Positions 43,590 through 51,708 of a DNA stretch of 64,000 nt are shown piece after piece; positions within the stretch are counted from its first letter, which is position 1, and the number at the start of each line of letters is the position of its first letter. The stretch is from JAVBNC01 sp031551765. Lineage in GTDB: Bacteria; Desulfobacterota; Desulfovibrionia; Desulfovibrionales; Desulfovibrionaceae. The position numbers and the translations under genes were made by a program. The stretch spans positions 1-64,000 of the forward strand of contig JAVBNC010000056.1 in the NCBI GenBank assembly GCA_031551765.1, given 5' to 3'. Below the pieces are notes generated by a model. It was not told where the DNA came from. It worked only from the letters and a program-made list of their open reading frames with translations, and did not search any database.

Positions 43590-43605
43590 TGGCACAACCA
43601 TTGCA
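43590..43605 (+). promoter_or_regulatory. Sigma-54 promoter of the glycyl radical enzyme operon
   Basis: TGGCAC (43590-43595), five bases and TTGCA (43601-43605) match the -24/-12 consensus exactly. The predicted start is near 43617, with GAGGAGAGG and the ATG following at 43653. Confidence 0.9.
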
Positions 43606-43652
43606 ATTCTCTCGCAACCCAACTTTCCCCACACCTTAGAGGAGAGGACCCC

Positions 43653-46127
43653 ATGCACACCACGCTTGAATTCCCCCGCAAAGGCTCCCCCAAGGGTTCT
43701 AAATCGGGCGCTTCGTCCAAAAATGGCGGGCTGCCGAAAGCCGTGCAACGTCAACGTTGCCTTGAGGCCGTCGCCTCAGCCAAGGAGTTTCTGCTCAACG
43801 CGCCGCAAAAAATCGACGTGGAACGTCTGGCCTGCCTTATGGAGGCCTACAGGGAATACGATTGCGAACCCGTGATCGTTCTGCGCGCCAGGTTGTTTGA
43901 AAAGCTGCTCCACACCAAAAAACTGTATATTGATGACAACCCTATCGTGGGCACGGTCACCGCCCACCCGGCCGGGGTGTATGTGTACCCGGAATGGGAC
44001 GCGGAATGGATTCTCAAGGAAATCAACCAGGCCATGATGAGCCACCTCGGCAAGGTCAACGTCAGTGAAGAAGAAAAAAACCTGATGCTGGAGGCGGCCC
44101 GCTTCTTCAAAACCCGCAGCGCCACCTACAAGGCCCGGACCTTGTCCAAGGAACTGCATGGCTATGACCCCAAAACCGACATCCAGGCCGGGCTGTTCAC
44201 CGAAGGCACCACCTACACGGTGGGCGCGGGCAACGTGGATTACGAAACCTTTCTCCGCAAAGGGCTGGCCACCATCATCAAGGAAACGGAAGAGCGCATG
44301 CGCGCCTTGCCGGTAACCACGGAAAACAGCCCGCGCATAGACTTCTACCGGGCCGTGCTCATTTCCCTGCGGGCCCTGGTGCACCTGGCCCACCGCTACG
44401 CGGACCTGGCGGAAGAAATGGCCGCCGCAACGAAAGACCCCGCGCGCAAGGCGGAGCTGCTGGAAATAGCGGCCATCTGCCGCCACGTGCCGGAGCACCC
44501 GCCCCGCACTTTCCACGAAGCCGTGCAAGCCTGGTGGTTCCTGCACCTTGGCGTGCAGATCGAACAGAGCGGCTGCGGCTCTTCCCCCGGGCGGCTCGGC
44601 CAGTATCTTGACCCCTACTTCCAGGCGGACAAGAAAAACGGCGAAACGGCGGCGGACGCCGTGGCCTGGCTCAAGTGCCTGTTCGTGAAAATTCTGGAAA
44701 TCGGCTATTATCAGGGAATTTCTTACGCCCAGCTCGTTTCGGGACACACCGGCCACACCATCAACGTGGGCGGTTTCAACGCCGCCGGGCTTGATGCCAC
44801 CACGGAACTGGACTACCTGTTGTTGGAAACGCAGACCGACCTGCGCAATATTCAGCCCACCATCACGGTGCTGTACCACGACGGCCTGGCGGAAGACTTC
44901 TTGATGAAAGCCATTGACCTGGAACGCACCGGGCTTGGCCAGCCGCAGTGGATGAACACCCGGGTCATCATCGAACGCCTGCTGACCCGGCACGCCAAGT
45001 GCGGCATCACCATTGAAGATGCGCGCAACTGCATCAACATGAGCTGCGTGGGCACGGGCATTGCCGGCAAAACCGCCTTTATCCGCGAAAACGCCACCTT
45101 CAACCTGGCCAAGTGCATGGAACTGGCCCTGAACGACGGGGTTGACACCCTCACCAAGAAAAAGGTGGGTGCCTCCACGGGCGACCCCAATAAGTTCAAC
45201 ACCTTTGAAAAGCTGTTCAAAGCCTACAGCGAACAAGTCAAACACATGTTCGTGACGATCCGGCCGTACGGCTCCATTTCCAACAAGGCCTTGGGCGACA
45301 CCGTGCCCGGCCCCTTCCGCTCCGCCATGTACGGCGGCTGCCTGGAGCGGGGCAAGCACGAATACGACGCCGGGCCGGACTATTACCTGTACTATGTCAT
45401 CAGCACCGCCGGGGTGGACGCGGCCAACTCCCTGGCCGCCGTCAAGCGCCTGGTTTACGACAGCAAGCAGCTGACCATGGCCCGGCTGCTGGAAGCGCTG
45501 AAAGCCAATTTCGTCGGCTACGAGGACGTCAAACGCCTGTGCCTTGAAGCCCCCAAACACGGCAACGGCGAAGCGGCCATGGACGCGCTGGTCCGCCGCG
45601 TCTACGACGACGCCATGGTCCACTTCCACAACTGCAACGACAACTTCTACGGCAAGCACATCGCCAATATCGAAGCGTATTCGCTGTCCATCCACAACTA
45701 CTTCGGCATGCTGACGGGCGCCCTGCCCAACGGCCGCCCCAAGGGCACGCCGCTGACCGACGCCAGCGTTTCCGCCATGCCCGGCACGGACGTCAAGGGC
45801 CCGCTGGCCCTCATCGGCTCCGCGGCCAAGGCTCTGGATACGGTGCGCTATGGCTCCAACCACTTCAACATGAAGTTCCACCCGTCCGCCATCAAGGGCG
45901 TTGCCGGGGCGCGCAAGCTGCTCTCGCTCATCAAGTCGTACATGGACATGGGCGGCTCGCACATTCAGTTCAACATCGTCAGTTCCGACACCCTGCGCCA
46001 GGCCCAGGAAACGCCGGAAGACCACAAGGGCCTTACCGTGCGCGTGGCCGGGTTCAGCGCCTACTACACGCGCCTGCACAAGGGCGTGCAGGACGAACTG
46101 ATCGCCCGCACGGAACTCACTCTTTAG
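43653..46127 (+). CDS. Glycyl radical enzyme of uncertain substrate
   Basis: The 824-residue PFL-like glycyl radical enzyme has its C-terminal radical loop R-V-A-G-F-S-A-Y-Y (radical Gly about 800) and active-site Cys465 in N-M-S-C-V-G-T-G. Known dehydratases and C-S/C-N lyases of the family (glycerol/propanediol, choline, isethionate, hydroxyproline) read G-C-V-E here, with a Glu two residues after Cys used as general base. Gly replaces it, so the reaction is likely different. The first 30 residues are a Lys/Ser/Gly-rich extension. It heads a sigma-54 operon with a HesB-like selenoprotein, its activase and a DASS-type anion transporter. The transporter hints at a di- or tricarboxylate or other anionic substrate (inference). 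It is not PFL and shows no clear match to IslA, CutC or HypD. Confidence 0.85.
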   Translation: MHTTLEFPRKGSPKGSKSGASSKNGGLPKAVQRQRCLEAVASAKEFLLNAPQKIDVERLACLMEAYREYDCEPVIVLRARLFEKLLHTKKLYIDDNPIVGTVTAHPAGVYVYPEWDAEWILKEINQAMMSHLGKVNVSEEEKNLMLEAARFFKTRSATYKARTLSKELHGYDPKTDIQAGLFTEGTTYTVGAGNVDYETFLRKGLATIIKETEERMRALPVTTENSPRIDFYRAVLISLRALVHLAHRYADLAEEMAAATKDPARKAELLEIAAICRHVPEHPPRTFHEAVQAWWFLHLGVQIEQSGCGSSPGRLGQYLDPYFQADKKNGETAADAVAWLKCLFVKILEIGYYQGISYAQLVSGHTGHTINVGGFNAAGLDATTELDYLLLETQTDLRNIQPTITVLYHDGLAEDFLMKAIDLERTGLGQPQWMNTRVIIERLLTRHAKCGITIEDARNCINMSCVGTGIAGKTAFIRENATFNLAKCMELALNDGVDTLTKKKVGASTGDPNKFNTFEKLFKAYSEQVKHMFVTIRPYGSISNKALGDTVPGPFRSAMYGGCLERGKHEYDAGPDYYLYYVISTAGVDAANSLAAVKRLVYDSKQLTMARLLEALKANFVGYEDVKRLCLEAPKHGNGEAAMDALVRRVYDDAMVHFHNCNDNFYGKHIANIEAYSLSIHNYFGMLTGALPNGRPKGTPLTDASVSAMPGTDVKGPLALIGSAAKALDTVRYGSNHFNMKFHPSAIKGVAGARKLLSLIKSYMDMGGSHIQFNIVSSDTLRQAQETPEDHKGLTVRVAGFSAYYTRLHKGVQDELIARTELTL

Positions 46128-46143
46128 CGGAAGCATTGCCCAC

Positions 46144-46174
46144 GCGGGCCGCGCCGTTTGGCGGCGCGGCCCGC
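46144..46174 (+). promoter_or_regulatory. Strong hairpin between GRE and selenoprotein genes
   Basis: GCGGGCCGCGCCG (46144-46156) pairs perfectly with 46162-46174 around a five-base loop and is followed by AAAAACC, not Ts. It sits 17 bases after the GRE stop and may protect the GRE mRNA 3' end or lower downstream expression. Confidence 0.6.
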
Positions 46175-46198
46175 AAAAACCTTATACAGGGAGGAACC

Positions 46199-46480
46199 AT
46201 GCGCATTACTCCGGAAGCCCGGGAAAAACTGGCCGGATTTCTGCAAGATTACAGCGACGGCGTCGTCCGCATCGCCCAGTTGGCCATAGGCGGCGGCTGA
46301 GCGGGCAAACTCCTTTTGGGGGCGACTCTGGATGAGTCGTATAATGACGAAGACGACGCGGTTTACACCATAGACGGCATCACGGTGGTTATTGATAAGG
46401 TATTGCGAGAGTCCATGCGCAATATAGAAATCAGCTTTGATCATACTACGGGTATAGTCGTATCTTCAGAATGCATCTGA
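46199..46480 (+). CDS. HesB/IscA-like selenoprotein (in-frame TGA as Sec34)
   Basis: ATG at 46199 follows AGGGAGGA. The frame reads 33 residues to G-G-G-TGA-A-G-K (TGA at 46298-46300), then continues without break to a TGA at 46478-46480, giving 93 residues. Both halves together align with A-type Fe-S carriers: A-R-E-K-L...L-A-I-G-G-G-U-A-G-K-L-L-L matches IscA's G-C-S-G loop, and V-Y-T-I-D-G-I-T-V-V-I-D-K then I-E-I-S-F matches its second half. Sec takes the place of the first Cys. IscA's C-G-C-G end is reduced to one Cys (S-S-E-C-I). HesB-like selenoproteins are a known but poorly understood group. Here it lies between GRE and activase, so a role in radical-enzyme maturation, redox protection or cluster delivery is plausible. 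Confidence 0.85.
46298..46340 (+). promoter_or_regulatory. Candidate bacterial SECIS element
   Basis: After the TGA, CGACTC (46323-46328) pairs with GAGTCG (46334-46339) around loop TGGAT, extended by a G-T pair. The loop begins 29 bases after the TGA and has G at its second place, agreeing with the general bacterial SECIS layout read by SelB. selA, selB, selC and selD are not in the window. Confidence 0.7.
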
Positions 46481-46494
46481 TAAAAAGGCGCCGC

Positions 46495-47397
46495 ATGAAT
46501 CCAGTTTCAGGAACAGTCTTTGATATACAGCGCTTCAGCGTGCATGACGGCCCGGGCGTCCGGTCCACGGTTTTCCTCAAAGGTTGTCCGCTGTCCTGCG
46601 CCTGGTGCAGCAACCCGGAATCACAGCGCAGCCAGCCGGAAATGCTGTATTTCCGCCATCTCTGCACGGGCTGCGGCGCCTGTGTTTCCGCCTGCCCGAA
46701 CCGGGCGCTTACCCCGCGCGGAACAGACCTGGCGCGCTCGAACGGCTGCACCCTGTGCGGCGCCTGTGCGGCGGCCTGCCCGCGCCACGCGCGTTCCGTG
46801 TCCGGCCGGAGCATGAGCGTGGAAGAAGTCTGCGCTGTGGTCCGCGAAGACTGGCGCATGTACATGCAGAGCGGCGGCGGGGTGACCTGCGGCGGCGGCG
46901 AAGCTCTGGCCCAGCCTGTATTTTTGCGCGCGCTGCTTACGGAACTGCACGAGGAACTGGGGTTTCACACCTGCCTTGACAGCAGCGGCTTTGCCCCCTG
47001 GGAGACGCTGGAAGCCTTGCTGCCCGTTCTGGATCTTATTCTGCTCGACATCAAACATATGGACGACGCGGCCCACAGAAAGGCTACGGGCTGCACTAAC
47101 GGGCCTATACTCCGCAACGCGCGCGAACTGGCGAAACGAAATTTTCCGGTCATAGTCCGTGTCCCGCTTATCCCCGGCTTTAACGACGACTCGGCGCAAC
47201 TGACCAGCCTGGGCGCCTTTCTGCGGGAAACAGGCTTGCGCGACGTCGAACTCATGCCCTGCCACAGCTTCGGCCTGACCAAGTACGAAGCCCTGGGCAA
47301 GCCCTATACCGGCCCGCAAGGGCGGGAAGCCGACGCGGACGCGGCGCTTGCCGTTCTGAACCGTTTTTCCCTGCAAATTGAGGTGCACGCCCACTAA
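46495..47397 (+). CDS. Glycyl radical enzyme activase (radical SAM)
   Basis: The 300-residue activating enzyme abstracts hydrogen from the GRE glycine. F-S-V-H-D-G-P-G-V-R-S-T-V-F-L-K-G-C-P-L-S-C-A-W-C gives the C-x3-C-x2-C cluster. An inserted ferredoxin-like part, C-T-G-C-G-A-C...C-P and C-T-L-C-G-A-C...C-P, adds two more clusters as in non-PFL activases, and G-G-G-E-A binds SAM. The ATG at 46495 with AAAAGG upstream begins N-P-V-S-G-T-V-F-D-I-Q-R. An ATG at 46471 inside the selenoprotein end is possible but less like the family. Confidence 0.92.
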   Translation: MNPVSGTVFDIQRFSVHDGPGVRSTVFLKGCPLSCAWCSNPESQRSQPEMLYFRHLCTGCGACVSACPNRALTPRGTDLARSNGCTLCGACAAACPRHARSVSGRSMSVEEVCAVVREDWRMYMQSGGGVTCGGGEALAQPVFLRALLTELHEELGFHTCLDSSGFAPWETLEALLPVLDLILLDIKHMDDAAHRKATGCTNGPILRNARELAKRNFPVIVRVPLIPGFNDDSAQLTSLGAFLRETGLRDVELMPCHSFGLTKYEALGKPYTGPQGREADADAALAVLNRFSLQIEVHAH

Positions 47398-47476
47398 GAA
47401 TACCGCGCCGCGGCTCTCTGCCTTATCAGCGGCCTTTGTTCATGCTCCGTATCCGCCAACAGTAACAGGAGAACGT

Positions 47477-48940
47477 ATGTCCGCTACCAACGAAAGCGTC
47501 CAGGCCCCTGAATACGGAACGTTTCTCTCCATTCCGCTGACCAAGAATCTTATCAACGGCATTATCACCGTCGGCGTCGGCGTCGTCCTCTGGCTGCTGC
47601 CCAAGCCGGAAGCCGTCACCGCCCAGGCCTGGCAGCTTTTTGCCCTGACCGCGGCCATCATCGTCGGCTTCATCCTCAGTCCCGTGCCCATCGGCGCGGT
47701 GGCCTTTATCGGCATCAGCATCGTCTCGCTGACCAAGACACTCACGATCAGGGAAGTGGTGGCCGGTTTCGGCAACGACACCATGTGGCTGATAGTCTGC
47801 GCTTTTCTCTTTTCCAGGGCTTTTCTCAAAACCGGGCTGGGGCAAAGGATAGCATACTGTTTCCTGCGCATGATGGGAGACAGCACCCTGAAAGTGGCGT
47901 ACTCCCTGGTGTTCAGCGACCTTATCCTGGCGCCGCTTTCCCCCTCCAGCGGCGCGCGGGGCGGGGCCATCATGTACCCCATCATCCGGGGCATCAGCAC
48001 GGCGCTGGGGTCCGAACCCGGCCCCACTTCCCGCAGGGCCGGAGCCTACCTCATCCAGTGCGTCTATCAGTGCGAAGCCATCCTCTGCGCCATGTTCATT
48101 ACCGCCATGGCCGGCAACGTGCTTATTGTGGACCTGGCGAAAAAAACCCTCGGCGTGGACATAAGCTGGGGAACGTGGACCCTTGCGGCCAGTGTGCCCG
48201 GCATTATCTGCCTGCTCGTCTACCCCTGGCTGGTCTACAAGATCTATCCGCCGGAACTGAAGGACTCCCCCGAGGCCAAGGCCCTGGCCATCCGCAAGCT
48301 GGAAGAAATGGGTCCCATGAGTCGGCACGAGCGCGTCCTGTCCCTGGTTTTCCTTGTGGCCCTGACGTTGTGGTGCACTTCGTCCTACAACAAGGTTCCG
48401 GCCACCACCGTGGCCTTGGTGGCCGTTTCCGTGCTGCTGCTCAGCCAGGTGCTGACCTGGAAGGATGTGCTGAACGAAAACGGAGCCTGGGACACCCTGA
48501 TCTGGATGGGCAGCCTGATGGCCCTGGCCGGGGAGCTTTCCAAAAAGGGCTTCATTTCCTGGTTCGCCAAGCTGACCAGCGCGTCTCTGTCCGGCATTGA
48601 CGGGATCACCGTGCTTATTCTGCTGGTGGTCATCTACATGTACCTGCATTACGGCTTTGCCAGCATGACCGCCCATATCTCGGCCATGTACGCGGCTTTC
48701 GCCGCCGTGGCCGTCAGTGCCGGGGCACCGCCCATGCTGGCAGCCCTGACGCTGGGCTTTACCGCCAACCTCTGCCTGCCGCTCACCCACTACAGCGGCA
48801 CCTCCAGCCCCGTCTTCTACGGGCCGGGTTTCGTGCCCATGAGCGCATGGTGGCGCATGGGCTTCATCTTCTCCATCATCAGCCTCACCGTCTGGCTGGC
48901 GGTGGGTGCCATATGGTGGAGATTCCTGGGATATTGGTAG
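47477..48940 (+). CDS. DASS-family (SLC13-like) anion:Na+ symporter or exchanger
   Basis: The 487-residue membrane protein has about 12 helices. S-P-S-S-G-A-R-G-G-A is one of the substrate/Na+ motifs (S-N-T type in the family), and L-P-L-T-H-Y-S-G-T-S-S-P is the second, near the C-terminus. G-F-G-N-D-T-M-W-L-I-V is also family-like. The closest style is the plant DiT1/bacterial 2-oxoglutarate-malate translocator and CitT branch. As the last gene of the sigma-54 operon it probably imports the GRE substrate or exchanges it for product. GGAG lies before the ATG at 47477. Confidence 0.88.
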   Translation: MSATNESVQAPEYGTFLSIPLTKNLINGIITVGVGVVLWLLPKPEAVTAQAWQLFALTAAIIVGFILSPVPIGAVAFIGISIVSLTKTLTIREVVAGFGNDTMWLIVCAFLFSRAFLKTGLGQRIAYCFLRMMGDSTLKVAYSLVFSDLILAPLSPSSGARGGAIMYPIIRGISTALGSEPGPTSRRAGAYLIQCVYQCEAILCAMFITAMAGNVLIVDLAKKTLGVDISWGTWTLAASVPGIICLLVYPWLVYKIYPPELKDSPEAKALAIRKLEEMGPMSRHERVLSLVFLVALTLWCTSSYNKVPATTVALVAVSVLLLSQVLTWKDVLNENGAWDTLIWMGSLMALAGELSKKGFISWFAKLTSASLSGIDGITVLILLVVIYMYLHYGFASMTAHISAMYAAFAAVAVSAGAPPMLAALTLGFTANLCLPLTHYSGTSSPVFYGPGFVPMSAWWRMGFIFSIISLTVWLAVGAIWWRFLGYW

Positions 48941-48952
48941 CGCGCGAAAACA

Positions 48953-48984
48953 CGGAGGATTCCCCCGCCGTGGGGAATCCTCCG
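48953..48984. terminator. Hairpin at the end of the GRE operon
   Basis: CGGAGGATTCCCC (48953-48965) pairs perfectly with 48972-48984 over a six-base loop. There is no T-run, so its strength as terminator is uncertain, but it sits just after the transporter stop and before mqnE-mqnC. Confidence 0.5.
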
Positions 48985-49060
48985 GCTTCCGTCTGCGCCG
49001 GTCTCCGGGCCGGAAGGGGTTTCTTGACGCCTTTCCGTCAGAGGGCTAAAGCTCTGGACT

Positions 49061-51295
49061 ATGTTCGACGCCAAATATTACGCCCGTCTGGGCCTTGCTT
49101 CCGTTTACGACAAAGTAATTGCCGGCCGCCGCCTCAGCCGTGAAGACGGCGAGACCCTGTTCGCCTGTCCGGACATTCTGGCCGTGGGGAGCCTCGCCTT
49201 CCACGCCCGCAAAGCCCGGCACGGCCTGCGCGCGTATTACGTGCGCAACCGCCAGATCAACTACAGCAACGTCTGCGAGACGGACTGCCGCTTCTGCTCC
49301 TTTGCCCGGCATGAAGGCGCGGACGGCGCGTTCACCCTGAGCCGCGAGGAAATCCTGGCCCGCGTGGCGGACGACGGCGGCCAGCCCTTTGCGGAAATCC
49401 ACGTGGTGGGCGGCTGCAACCCCACCCTGCCGCTGGAGTGGTTCGAGGAGACCTTCCGCGCCATCAAAGCGTTGCGGCCCCGGGCCGTGCTCAAAGCCTT
49501 CACCGTCACCGAAGTGGCGCACCTGGCGCGCATGGCGGGCATCACGACGGCGGAAGCGTTCAGGCGCTTGAAAGACGCCGGAGTGGCCATGATCACCGGC
49601 GGGGGCGGGGAAATTTTCGACCCGGCCGTGCGCGGCCAACTCTGCCCCAAAAAGCTCAGCGGCGACGAATACCTGCGCCTGGCGGGCGAAGCCCATGCCG
49701 CCGGGCTGGCTTCCAACTGTACCATGCTTTTCGGGCACATTGAAACCCACGCCCAGCGGGTGGACCACCTCTGCCGCCTGCGGGAGCAGCAGGACAAGAG
49801 CGGCGGCTACGTCTGCTTCATCCCTCTGGCATACCAGGGCAAAAGCAACCTGTTGGCCACGGAACTGGAAGCCGCTTCCGGCTTTGCCCCGGCCGGGCCG
49901 GAACAGGCCCTGGACCGGCTGCGCACCCTTGCCGTCAGCCGTCTGATGCTGGACAATTTCCCGCACATCAAGGCTTACTGGGTCATGCTGGGTACCAAAA
50001 CCGCCCAGAACGCCCTCTTGTTCGGCGCGGACGACCTGGACGGCACCATTGAAGAGGAGCACATCGGCCGCATGGCCGGGGCCGCTTCCTCTTCCACCCT
50101 TTCCCGCAACGCGCTGGAGCACATGATCCGCGCCTCCGGCTTTGAACCGGTGAACCGCGACGCGCTCTTCACCCCCCTGCCGGAAGAAGCCTCCCCCGCG
50201 CCCGCCGTGCCGCACAGCCCCCCGCTTTCCGGGGGCAGCCTGGCCACGCTGCTGGAAAAAGCCGCCTCGGGCGGCCGCCTGAGCCGCAACGAAGCCCACG
50301 CCCTCTACGCCAGGGCGGAGCTTTTCGACCTGGCCCTGGCCGCCCGCACCGTGCGCGAGCGTCTGCACCCGGAACCAGTCGTCACCTACGTGGCGGACCG
50401 CAACATCAACTATTCCAACGTCTGCGTCTGCGGCTGCCGTTTCTGCGCCTTTTACCGCGCCCCGGAGCACCCGGAAGCCTACGTGCTCGGCCGGGACGAA
50501 CTGGGCCGCAAAATCCGGGAAACCCTGGACCTGGGCGGCACCCAGATTCTGCTCCAGGGCGGCCACCACCCCGGCCTGCCCCTGGAATGGTACGAAGACC
50601 TGCTGCGCTGGATCAGAAAGACCTACCCGTCCATCCACATCCACGCCTTTTCCCCGCCGGAAATCGCCTTTTTCGCGCGGATCAGCGGCTGCTGCACCCA
50701 GGAAGTCATCACCCGGCTGAAAGCCGCCGGTCTGCATTCCATCCCCGGCGGCGGCGCGGAAGTCTTAAGCAACCGCGCCCGCAAGGCCGTGTCCCCCAAC
50801 AAATGTTCCGCCGACGTCTGGATCGACATCATGCGCGAAGCCCACCAGCTCGGCCTGAAAACCACGGCCACCATGATGTTCGGTCACGAGGAAACCGAGG
50901 AAGAGCGCCTGGAGCACCTCTTCCGCTTACGCGAGCTGCAGGATGAAACCGGCGGGTTCACCGCCTTCATCCCCTGGACCTTCCAGCCCGCCAACACGGC
51001 CCTGGCCCACATACCCACCCAGCCCGCGCCCGCGTATCTGCGACTCCTCGCCCTCTCCCGCCTGGTGCTGGACAATTTCCCCAACATCCAGGCTTCCTGG
51101 GTGACCATGGGGCCGGAAGTGGCCCAACTGGCCCTGTCCTGCGGCGCCAACGATTTTGGCTCCCTGATGATTGAGGAAAACGTGGTGGCCGCCGCCAACG
51201 TGCGCTTCCGCATGGACCGCGCCGCCATCCACAGGGTCATAGAGGCCGCCGGTTTCGTGCCCCGGCAGAGGTTGATGGATTACACGCTGGTGTAA
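49061..51295 (+). CDS. mqnEC: MqnE-MqnC fusion: aminofutalosine synthase and dehypoxanthine futalosine cyclase
   Basis: A protein of 744 residues made of two radical SAM enzymes of the futalosine menaquinone pathway. Half 1 (about 1-375) has N-Y-S-N-V-C-E-T-D-C-R-F-C (Cys72, 76, 79) and H-V-V-G-G-C-N-P-T-L-P, typical of MqnE. Half 2 (about 395-744) has N-Y-S-N-V-C-V-C-G-C-R-F-C and L-L-Q-G-G-H-H-P-G-L-P, typical of MqnC, with F-S-P-P-E-I and G-G-G-A-E-V-L. Most bacteria encode these enzymes separately. MqnE joins chorismate-derived product to SAM, and MqnC cyclises the later intermediate; the step between them needs MqnB or an equivalent, not seen here. mqnA follows at 51709. The ATG lacks a strong Shine-Dalgarno. 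A sequencing frameshift cannot explain this single open frame. Confidence 0.85.
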   Translation: MFDAKYYARLGLASVYDKVIAGRRLSREDGETLFACPDILAVGSLAFHARKARHGLRAYYVRNRQINYSNVCETDCRFCSFARHEGADGAFTLSREEILARVADDGGQPFAEIHVVGGCNPTLPLEWFEETFRAIKALRPRAVLKAFTVTEVAHLARMAGITTAEAFRRLKDAGVAMITGGGGEIFDPAVRGQLCPKKLSGDEYLRLAGEAHAAGLASNCTMLFGHIETHAQRVDHLCRLREQQDKSGGYVCFIPLAYQGKSNLLATELEAASGFAPAGPEQALDRLRTLAVSRLMLDNFPHIKAYWVMLGTKTAQNALLFGADDLDGTIEEEHIGRMAGAASSSTLSRNALEHMIRASGFEPVNRDALFTPLPEEASPAPAVPHSPPLSGGSLATLLEKAASGGRLSRNEAHALYARAELFDLALAARTVRERLHPEPVVTYVADRNINYSNVCVCGCRFCAFYRAPEHPEAYVLGRDELGRKIRETLDLGGTQILLQGGHHPGLPLEWYEDLLRWIRKTYPSIHIHAFSPPEIAFFARISGCCTQEVITRLKAAGLHSIPGGGAEVLSNRARKAVSPNKCSADVWIDIMREAHQLGLKTTATMMFGHEETEEERLEHLFRLRELQDETGGFTAFIPWTFQPANTALAHIPTQPAPAYLRLLALSRLVLDNFPNIQASWVTMGPEVAQLALSCGANDFGSLMIEENVVAAANVRFRMDRAAIHRVIEAAGFVPRQRLMDYTLV

Positions 51296-51301
51296 GGAAG
51301 A

Positions 51302-51387
51302 GAATGCCTCCGGCGGCCAAAGAGGGCTCTGCCCTCTCTGGACTCACCCGCCAAGGGGCGCGCCCCTTGGAACCCATTCAGGGTGAC
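51302..51387 (+). repeat. 86-bp dispersed repeat, copy 2
   Basis: Same as 20794-20879 with two substitutions. Its first 20 or so bases (AGAATGCCTCCGGCGGCCAA) occur again inverted at about 51686-51706, just before mqnA, so inverted copies flank this 400-base intergenic mosaic. Confidence 0.85.
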
Positions 51388-51637
51388 TAAGAAAATAGTG
51401 CTTATCTGCCGTTCTGTTGATTCGGGCCGTCCTGGCCCTCACCCCTTCGGGGCGCCGGGGAGGACCCCGGCGGGCAATTCCGCTATCCCGCGGAATTGCC
51501 GCGCCACGACGCTCACATACTGGCTTGTATTGGTTTGACAAATTAAAAAAGGCGACTCCCGTGATTGTACGGAACCGCCTTATCAAAGAGAAACGCCCCG
51601 TTACCCTGTCAAAGTTTTTAGGGAAAGGGGATGGGAT
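51388..51637. other. Palindrome-rich intergenic mosaic before mqnA
   Basis: No gene is seen. GGCAATTCCGC...GCGGAATTGCC (about 51472-51500) and CGCCGGGG-AGGA-CCCCGGCG (about 51450-51470) are strong hairpins. AAAAAAGGCG...CGCCTT (about 51546-51582) is terminator-like and may end the mqnEC transcript. Confidence 0.5.
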
Positions 51638-51691
51638 CCAAGGGAAGGGGAAAAACCCTTTTTGAAAAAAGGGGTTTTCCCCTTCCCTTGG
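51638..51691. repeat. Large A/T-cored hairpin before mqnA
   Basis: CCAAGGGAAGGGGAAAAACC followed by CTTTTT pairs with AAAAAAGGGG and then TTTTCCCCTTCCCTTGG, about 26 paired bases with one small asymmetry. It has the style of the hairpin at 41345-41395. Its right arm runs into the inverted repeat copy that holds the mqnA ribosome site. Confidence 0.75.
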
Positions 51692-51708
51692 CCGCCGGAG
51701 GCATTCTT

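Noticed and set aside
43776..46136. 786-codon open frame antisense to the glycyl radical enzyme
   Set aside because: It mirrors third-position GC bias, has no recognisable motif, and overlaps a conserved enzyme completely.
46199..46300. 33-codon peptide or pseudogene reading of the TGA
   Set aside because: The frame after TGA continues the same family up to a normal end and a SECIS-like hairpin follows, so a selenoprotein fits better than a nonsense mutation.
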